40,216 bases of DNA, taken from Rudaea sp. 3F27F6. GTDB lineage: Bacteria; Pseudomonadota; Gammaproteobacteria; Xanthomonadales; Rhodanobacteraceae. The DNA is taken from NCBI RefSeq assembly GCF_005503555.1, contig NZ_SCNG01000010.1, positions 1-40,216 on the forward strand, given 5' to 3'. Below are positions 34,673 to 40,216 of this stretch, in pieces. How positions within the stretch are numbered: position 1 is the stretch's first letter; the number at the start of each line of letters is the position of its first letter. The translations under genes and the position numbers were made by a program. Below the pieces are notes generated by a model, which was given only the letters and a program-made list of their open reading frames with translations, made no database searches and had not been told where the DNA came from.

Positions 34673-35011
34673 GGTCTTGTCGTCCTTTGCAAGAAATTTC
34701 GCGCAAACACTTGTGCGTCCCGAGCGGACGCAAATTGACCCGAAAACGGATCAAACCGAGGTGATTCTACGTGCTACTTCGACCCGGCCATAGCATCGCC
34801 GAGGAGAATGGCAAATCGACGCGCGCCGCTGACAAATTCGTGGCGGGAATCAGCCAGGGTCGCGAAGGTTTCGCTGATCTCTTCGCGCGAAAGAGGGTGC
34901 GGAAGAGCGAATAAGAGAAAGGCGTCTCAATTTGCCGCACCAACAACGAGCTGCCCTACTCTTCTCTCGCCCGGCATTGCCGCGCCAAGTTCCGCTGCAC
35001 GAAGAAGCAAA
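34673..35011. other. Intergenic region upstream of alpha-2-macroglobulin
   Basis: 339 nt without a supported gene. On the minus strand it carries AAAGGA about 10 nt before the alpha-2-macroglobulin ATG, and presumably the operon promoter, though no clear -35/-10 pair can be named. At 34884-34925 the sequence GGGTGCGGAAGAGCGAATAA then GAGAAAG looks like a degraded copy of the GAGAAGG repeat seen at 22.3 and 25.6 kb. Confidence 0.5.
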
Positions 35012-36181
35012 CTAAATAGCGGCCAGCGCCTCGCGCAGATCGGCGATCAGCACCTCCGGTTCTTCGAGTCCGATCGACAGGCGCACGAAATTGAGACCGG
35101 CCCCGCCGGCCGGCGGCACGAACGGCGCATCGGCCGGATAGACCGCGCAGACCGGAAACTGCAGCGATTCATAACCGCCCCACGATACCGTCATCAGGAA
35201 GCGTTGCAGCGTGTTGCAGAAGCGCTCGACGGCGGCGACGTCAGGCGCACGCAATGCGAGCGTGAGCAGGCCGCTCGCGCCGCGCATTTGCGCCTGGCTC
35301 AGCGCGAACTGCGGATTGGCCGCGTCGTGCGGATAGTATACTTGTTCCACTTTTTCATGCGCTTGCAGGAAGTCCAGCACGTCGCGCGTCGTGCGCGCGA
35401 TGCGTTCCATGCGCACCGACAGGGTGCGCAGGCCGCGGATCATCAGCCAGGCATCGTGCGGCGACAGGATCGCACCGCAGACCATATAGGTCTTCTTGAA
35501 CACCTCGCGGATGATCGCTTCGCTCGCGCATAGAGCGCCGGCGACGACGTCGCTGTGTCCGTTCAAGTACTTCGTCGCGGAGTGCGCGACCATGTCGATG
35601 CCGAGCGCGAGCGGCGACTGGTTGAGCGGCGTCGCATAGCTGTTGTCGCAGAGCGTGCGAATACCGTGAGCCTTCGCCAGTCTCGCGACCGCGGCGAGAT
35701 CCTGCTGCTCGTAGGTCATCGAGTTCGGGCTTTCGAGCACGATCAGCCGGGTCTGCGTCGTGATCGCATCAGCAAAATGCGCCGTGTCGGTGCCGTCGAC
35801 GAAGCTCGTCGTCACGCCGAAGCGGCCGAGCAGATCGCGCAGCACGGCGCGCGTCCACGAATACGGCCGCGCAACGCAGATGACGTGGTCGCCCGCGGCG
35901 ACGCTGGCGATCACCGCGGCGGAGATCGCGCCCGCACCGCTGGCGAACATCAGGCAGTCTTCAGCGCCTTCGAGCGCGGCGACTTTCTTACGCAGCACTT
36001 CGACGGTCGGATTATTGCCGCGCGTATACGTCGTGCGGCGGAATTCGTCGCGAAAGCCTTCGCGGAACGCATCGACGGTCGGAAACGCGAAGATCGAACT
36101 CTGGTAGATCGGCGGCGAAACCGCGCCGCGATGCGCTTGGCGATCTTCGCCGAGATGATTGAGGATGTAGCTCAAATCCAT
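35012..36181 (-). CDS. Transsulfuration-family PLP enzyme (cystathionine beta-lyase/gamma-synthase type)
   Basis: 389-aa cytoplasmic PLP enzyme of the Cys/Met metabolism family. Schiff-base Lys204 is in AHSATKYLNGHSD, the ring-nitrogen Asp179 in LCDNSYATP, and the phosphate-binding region includes SGAGAIS (81-87). The usual YGGT block is PYSWT (Tyr107 kept), and the usual ESPTNP is ESPNSM, so this is a divergent branch and the reaction (beta-lyase, gamma-lyase or synthase) cannot be fixed. The ATG at 36181 (MDLSYILNHLGE) begins the conserved part; a TTG at 36199 would add six residues. No met or cys genes adjoin it. Confidence 0.88.
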   Translation of the reverse strand: MDLSYILNHLGEDRQAHRGAVSPPIYQSSIFAFPTVDAFREGFRDEFRRTTYTRGNNPTVEVLRKKVAALEGAEDCLMFASGAGAISAAVIASVAAGDHVICVARPYSWTRAVLRDLLGRFGVTTSFVDGTDTAHFADAITTQTRLIVLESPNSMTYEQQDLAAVARLAKAHGIRTLCDNSYATPLNQSPLALGIDMVAHSATKYLNGHSDVVAGALCASEAIIREVFKKTYMVCGAILSPHDAWLMIRGLRTLSVRMERIARTTRDVLDFLQAHEKVEQVYYPHDAANPQFALSQAQMRGASGLLTLALRAPDVAAVERFCNTLQRFLMTVSWGGYESLQFPVCAVYPADAPFVPPAGGAGLNFVRLSIGLEEPEVLIADLREALAAI

Positions 36182-36329
36182 ATGCAGGGCATGCCGCAAA
36201 AAGACATGCCGAAGGATAAAGCATTGAACGCTGCGCCGGGAAAGCCGGTTCGCCCATTACGCAAACGCTGCGCTTGCCTGCCGCACTGCGGTTCCGCGCA
36301 AGCAATCGCTGCGCGCCGCCCCTGGCGAT

Positions 36330-39300
36330 CTATGGCGGCCAAACGGCCAGGCGTGATGCAGACCGCGCTGCATGGCTGCATGCTGCCGCAATCAGAACAA
36401 CACCGAGCAGAACGAGCATCCACGCGGATACGGCCGGCGCCGGCACCGGCGGCACATTCACTGCGAGCGTGACCTGCGCCGCGGCCTGGACGTAAGCGCC
36501 GTTGCCCGAGTAGATCGCCGAGAGGTTGTGCGTGCCGGGCGTCAGCGTCGACAGGCTCAACGCTGCCGTCCCAGCCGCGTCGAGCGCGACTGCACCGATC
36601 TGCGTATCGCCGTCGTAGAACGTCACCGTGCCGCTCGGGGCGGATACTGCTTGCGCCTCTGCATTGGCGGCGCGCTTCAGTATGCCCTGGTTCGCCGCGT
36701 TCGCTGGCGACGATCCGTCGGGTACGACGAGCGACGCCACCACGCCGCTCTTGGCGACCGCATCGCCGCCACCTGCAGAAGCGCTGACACTCACCGCGGC
36801 CGTCAGCGTCACCGTCCGGCCGACTAGTGCGGGATTCGGCGTGGCGACCAGCGTCATGCTCGTGCCGGCCGCGACGACCGTATACACGAACGCGTTGTTC
36901 GATCCGGCCGTCGTATCGTCGCCGCGGTAGCTTGCGCGGATCAAGTGAGATCCTGCACCGAGTGCGTCGGTCGTGCAGGTCGCGGTCGCCCAGCCGCTGG
37001 CGGAGCTCAGAGCAACGGCCGTGCACAGGCTTGCGCCCAAAGTCTCATCGGTGAAATCGACGCTGCCGGTCGGCAGCGGGTTGCCCGGGGCGGGCGCCAC
37101 CGTCACGGTGAAGGTGGCGCTGCGGCCGTAGACGCCCGATGCGCTCGACGCCGTCAGTGTGGTCGTGCTCGCCGCCCTGCCGATGCCGATGTCCTGGATC
37201 GCCGTCTGCGCCTTGGCGTAGTTGTCGTTGCCGGCCTGGTCGGCGGCAATCGAGCAGGTGCCGACACCGAGCATCGTCACCGTCGTCCCGGCGACCGTGC
37301 ATACCGACGGGCTCAGCGACGAATAGACGATCGCACTGCCGGAGTTCGGAGCGGCACTCGCGGCCGGTGGATAGATGGAGAAAATGGCGCTTGCGACGAA
37401 CGGCCGGCTCGACACGCTTTGCGCCGGGAACGTCAAGGTCTGCGCCTGCTTTCCGACGGATAGCGCAGAAACAACCGAGCTGCCGATGAAGTTCGCGTCG
37501 CCCGAATAGGTCGCCGTGAGAGTTTTGCTACCTGCGCCGATCGAGGCCAGGGTGCAGCCGTTCGCCGCGGGCAGGTCGTAACGGCACGAAACCTCGCCGT
37601 CGCCGATCGTCATCGTTCCGGTCGGCTGCCCCGCACCGGGTGCGACCGGTGCGACTGTTGCGCCGACCGAGATCGGCTGCCCGAACGTGGCCGTTGCCGG
37701 TGCCGACAGGGTCACGATCGTCGCCGCCGCATCGACCGCATAGGTGCCCGGTTCGGACATCGAACTGTCGAGATAGGTCGCGACGTTGCCGGCGTACTTG
37801 GCCGTAATCGCGTAGACGCCGGCAGCCAGATCGGTGAGCGTCGCCTTCGCGCTGCCATCGGTTCCGGTCGCTGCGCTGCCGAGCAATTTCGATCCGGAGT
37901 AGAACTGGACGCTGGCGCCGGCCACGGCCGCACCGGCGTTGTCGGTTACGGTCGCCGACACAACAAACGGCTGGCCGAAAACCGGAATCGTGCCCTGAGC
38001 CGCGAGCGTCGTTCGCGTCTGCGCGACGACGGTAACGTCGAGCGACGTCTTGATTGTCGCGTCGCCGCGGCTCGTCGCGGTGATCGTGCGCGGGCCGGCC
38101 GAGGCGAAAGTCAGCGCGAAATTCGTACTGCCGTCGCTCTGCGAAATCACGCCGGGCGGCGTGTCTGCGGCCATGCTGCTGCTGACCGCCCAGCGCGTCG
38201 CTTCGTCGATCAGGTTCGCGCCGTGATCGTCGACGCTCAGCGCGAACGGCGCATCGGCATTGGCCGGCACGGTCACCGAAATCGCACCGATCGGCAGACG
38301 CAAAGAGGTCGGACCGCTCAGCACCGGCACCGGCGCGGCGACGTTTTCCATCGGGATCGCGAGTCTGCCGTTATGACCCACGGCGCTGGCCGACAGCGAA
38401 TACGAACCCGGCTGCATGTTCGCTGTGGCGACGACGGCGTAGCCTGCCGCGCTGTACCAGGAATAACGCTGTTGCACTTGGTACGGATTCAGCGCATCGA
38501 GATCGAATCCGCTGCGATCGAGCGCCGCCGTTGCGCCGGTCGCCGGTGCGGCGACGTGCATCGGAATCGCCAGATAGTCCTGATAAATGCCGTCCAGGTT
38601 GCCGCGGTCCTGCATGGCCATCTGGATTCTCATCGCCTCGAACTTCTGCCCCACATGCGCGCGCAGCAGCGGCACGGAACCGCAATGTTGCTGGTCGGAG
38701 CTGTACTGAAATTGCACGCACCAAAGCCGCGGCCGCTGGTCGTTCGTGTCGAGATAACCCGTACTCAAACCGCGCGGAAATCCGGTCGCGAGGATAAGCT
38801 GCGGCGGATGCTGACTGCCACGCGCTAGGCTGTCGAGCAGCACCGGCTGGACGCGATCCGTGCCGAGCGCGATCGGGTTGTCTGTGGTCACGTAGCTAAC
38901 CTGCGCGGCCACCTGCGCGTTGTACGCATCGAGAAATTTAGTCAGCGTGGCGAGGCTGATGTCACTGATCAACACCTGGTTTCGCGCGGCCAGATTCGCA
39001 TCCAGCGACGTGCTCGCGAACGGCGTAGCCGTGGGTACGCTCCAATTGCTCCAGGCGGAATTCGAAGCATCGAACGAGGGCGTTTGGTACAGATCGATGC
39101 GCGGCGCGCCGCCGCTCGCATCGGTCACCGCGCCGCTCGCGTAAGTCGACAGCGAGACTTTGGCGTGATCGACATTCAACAACTGGTACAGAAGGATCGG
39201 CGCAGCCGGCGGCATATTGGCATTCAACAGCGCATAGGCGCGCTTACCGGCCACGGCATTCAGGCGCAGATCGGGCAAGGTCGATCCGGTCGCAGCGGGC

Positions 39301-40190
39301 TGATCCTCGCGCACGCTGGTCGCCGTGGTGACGTTGCGCACCGTGCCGATCGAATCCGACACGGTCACGAGCAGGCGCGCGTTATAGGCCAGTGTGGCGC
39401 CGCTGCGCTGAGCGTCCTTGCTGACGAAACGAAAGCTGCCGCTACCCGCGGCGCGGAATGCGAGCACGCCCTGATTCGCGCCGTTCTGCACCCAGTTCTT
39501 GACTGCCGCGGTCACGTCGACGGCATAGAACCCGGCGTCGGCAATGCTCAACGCCTGGGCGGCGCCCGGGTTGTCCGCATCCACGCCAGGTTGATAGGCA
39601 GCGGCACCGCCGTTGCACGGATTCGTCGCTGCCGGCGCCGCGTACTCGCGCGGCCAGCAGTCTACCGCGGGGCTGGCCACGACGATCTGCCCGGGCGTCG
39701 TCACCTGCTCGGCGAACAGCACGAGCCGCGCACGCACGATCTTCGCCGCGGTCAGCGCGTAGCCCGAATCCGCAAGCGGATGAAAACAATTCTGCCCGTT
39801 TGCATCGCATTGACCCTTGACGCCCGGTGTCGGCGCACCGACGCCGGGCAGCGTCGCCAGAGAAAAGCGCATGTACGCGGTGTGTGCGGCATCGACCGCA
39901 AGGCTGTCGTCGTAGGCGCTGATGCCGCTGCCGTCGTAAACGACGTCGGCGACGAGCGGCGCGGTGATCCATTGCGTATTGGTGTAGCCGCAGCAACCCG
40001 CCGCGAGCAGGAATACGCCGCCCAGTACGGCCAGCTTCGCCTTGCGCAGAAGATGCGCGGCCGTGCTTGCGCATCCGCGCTGCACTGTCGCCCCGACGCG
40101 CGGCAGGCCGGTTCCCACACCGGCCTGCCGCGAAATAGGTGCGGCGGCGCAGGCGAATCCGCGCGTCGCCGGAACAACAAGTGCTCGCAC
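36330..40190 (-). CDS. Large Ig-repeat surface protein with IPTL-CTERM-like tail
   Basis: 1286-aa exported protein. After a long basic leader, a hydrophobic stretch KLAVLGGVFLLAAGC ends in a possible lipobox (LAAGC, about residue 66). Residues about 80-300 resemble a DNRLRE-type beta domain (AYMRFSLATLPG, AVDVTAAVKNWVQNG). From about 700 on there are four or five bacterial Ig-like domains (TATYSGDANFIGSS, IRASYRGDDTTAGSN, LSAIYSGNGAYVQAA). The C-terminus PVPAPAVSAWMLVLLGVVLIAAA with basic residues after it resembles IPTL-CTERM sorting tails. The GTG start at 40190 has a strong GGGAGGGG site; the gene is complete. Likely an adhesin or cell-surface filament protein; function inferred from architecture only. 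Confidence 0.82.
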   Translation of the reverse strand: MRALVVPATRGFACAAAPISRQAGVGTGLPRVGATVQRGCASTAAHLLRKAKLAVLGGVFLLAAGCCGYTNTQWITAPLVADVVYDGSGISAYDDSLAVDAAHTAYMRFSLATLPGVGAPTPGVKGQCDANGQNCFHPLADSGYALTAAKIVRARLVLFAEQVTTPGQIVVASPAVDCWPREYAAPAATNPCNGGAAAYQPGVDADNPGAAQALSIADAGFYAVDVTAAVKNWVQNGANQGVLAFRAAGSGSFRFVSKDAQRSGATLAYNARLLVTVSDSIGTVRNVTTATSVREDQPAATGSTLPDLRLNAVAGKRAYALLNANMPPAAPILLYQLLNVDHAKVSLSTYASGAVTDASGGAPRIDLYQTPSFDASNSAWSNWSVPTATPFASTSLDANLAARNQVLISDISLATLTKFLDAYNAQVAAQVSYVTTDNPIALGTDRVQPVLLDSLARGSQHPPQLILATGFPRGLSTGYLDTNDQRPRLWCVQFQYSSDQQHCGSVPLLRAHVGQKFEAMRIQMAMQDRGNLDGIYQDYLAIPMHVAAPATGATAALDRSGFDLDALNPYQVQQRYSWYSAAGYAVVATANMQPGSYSLSASAVGHNGRLAIPMENVAAPVPVLSGPTSLRLPIGAISVTVPANADAPFALSVDDHGANLIDEATRWAVSSSMAADTPPGVISQSDGSTNFALTFASAGPRTITATSRGDATIKTSLDVTVVAQTRTTLAAQGTIPVFGQPFVVSATVTDNAGAAVAGASVQFYSGSKLLGSAATGTDGSAKATLTDLAAGVYAITAKYAGNVATYLDSSMSEPGTYAVDAAATIVTLSAPATATFGQPISVGATVAPVAPGAGQPTGTMTIGDGEVSCRYDLPAANGCTLASIGAGSKTLTATYSGDANFIGSSVVSALSVGKQAQTLTFPAQSVSSRPFVASAIFSIYPPAASAAPNSGSAIVYSSLSPSVCTVAGTTVTMLGVGTCSIAADQAGNDNYAKAQTAIQDIGIGRAASTTTLTASSASGVYGRSATFTVTVAPAPGNPLPTGSVDFTDETLGASLCTAVALSSASGWATATCTTDALGAGSHLIRASYRGDDTTAGSNNAFVYTVVAAGTSMTLVATPNPALVGRTVTLTAAVSVSASAGGGDAVAKSGVVASLVVPDGSSPANAANQGILKRAANAEAQAVSAPSGTVTFYDGDTQIGAVALDAAGTAALSLSTLTPGTHNLSAIYSGNGAYVQAAAQVTLAVNVPPVPAPAVSAWMLVLLGVVLIAAACSHAARSASRLAVWPP

Positions 40191-40216
40191 GGCGACCCCT
40201 CCCGGCAGATTCCCCC

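Noticed and set aside
28640-34738. Several long plus-strand frames opposite alpha-2-macroglobulin
   Set aside because: Arg/His/Val-rich shadow sequence with no motif; the minus strand carries the thioester and macroglobulin domains.

Overview
The window is dense, GC-rich chromosomal DNA with short intergenic gaps. It contains a FadN/FadA beta-oxidation pair, PBP1C with alpha-2-macroglobulin, a DUF4892-OmpA protein, a TIGR02999-type sigma factor with a TPR kinase, an IPTL-CTERM-like tail and several families of dispersed palindromic repeats. Together these suggest a gammaproteobacterium of the Lysobacterales (Xanthomonadales), perhaps Rhodanobacteraceae-like. That placement is inferred from gene content only; there is no rRNA or other marker gene. 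I found no tRNA, rRNA, CRISPR array, transposase or prophage gene.

Layout. 0-4 kb: fadN-fadA fatty-acid beta-oxidation operon (+) with hairpin-rich repeats between and after the genes. 4-5.6 kb: a lipoprotein alpha/beta hydrolase and a small secreted unknown (-). 5.8-9.9 kb: a tight four-gene operon (-) DUF3348 > MotA/ZorA-like DUF802 coiled-coil protein > MotB/ZorB-like OmpA protein > DUF2894, with overlapping ends and its own terminator. 10.1-11.2 kb: DUF3617 protein and PaaI-type thioesterase (+). 11.2-16.3 kb (-): methyltransferase, DUF4892-OmpA protein, APC amino-acid permease, PD40 beta-propeller protein and a short haem-copper-oxidase-like membrane protein. 16.5-17.5 kb: unknown polytopic membrane protein (+). 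17.5-20.9 kb: a divergent pair, a transmembrane Ser/Thr kinase with TPR tail (-) and an ECF sigma factor (+). 21-22.2 kb: lipoprotein and signal peptidase I (+). 22.4-25.5 kb: ferredoxin-reductase-type flavoprotein (-), BenE transporter (+) and Ohr peroxidase (-). 25.7-34.7 kb: alpha-2-macroglobulin > small AT-richer gene > pbpC operon (-). 35-40.2 kb: transsulfuration-type PLP enzyme and a large Ig-repeat surface protein (-).

The most interesting unit is the 5.8-9.9 kb operon. A membrane protein with a TolQ/MotA-like core and a roughly 500-residue coiled-coil tail is translationally coupled to a MotB-like protein that keeps the ion-binding Asp and a peptidoglycan-binding OmpA domain. That is the architecture of the ZorAB motor of Zorya anti-phage defence, but the partners are two uncharacterised proteins (DUF3348, DUF2894) instead of ZorC/D/E. 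It is a candidate ion-driven envelope motor, possibly for defence. Second is the ECF/kinase pair: the sigma factor has a Thr-Thr pair where ordinary ECF factors have the acidic region-2.2 residues, as in phosphorylation-activated ECF43-type factors. Third is the alpha-2-macroglobulin/PBP1C operon, which has acquired a small compositionally distinct secreted protein between its two genes and a palindromic repeat inside the pbpC reading frame.
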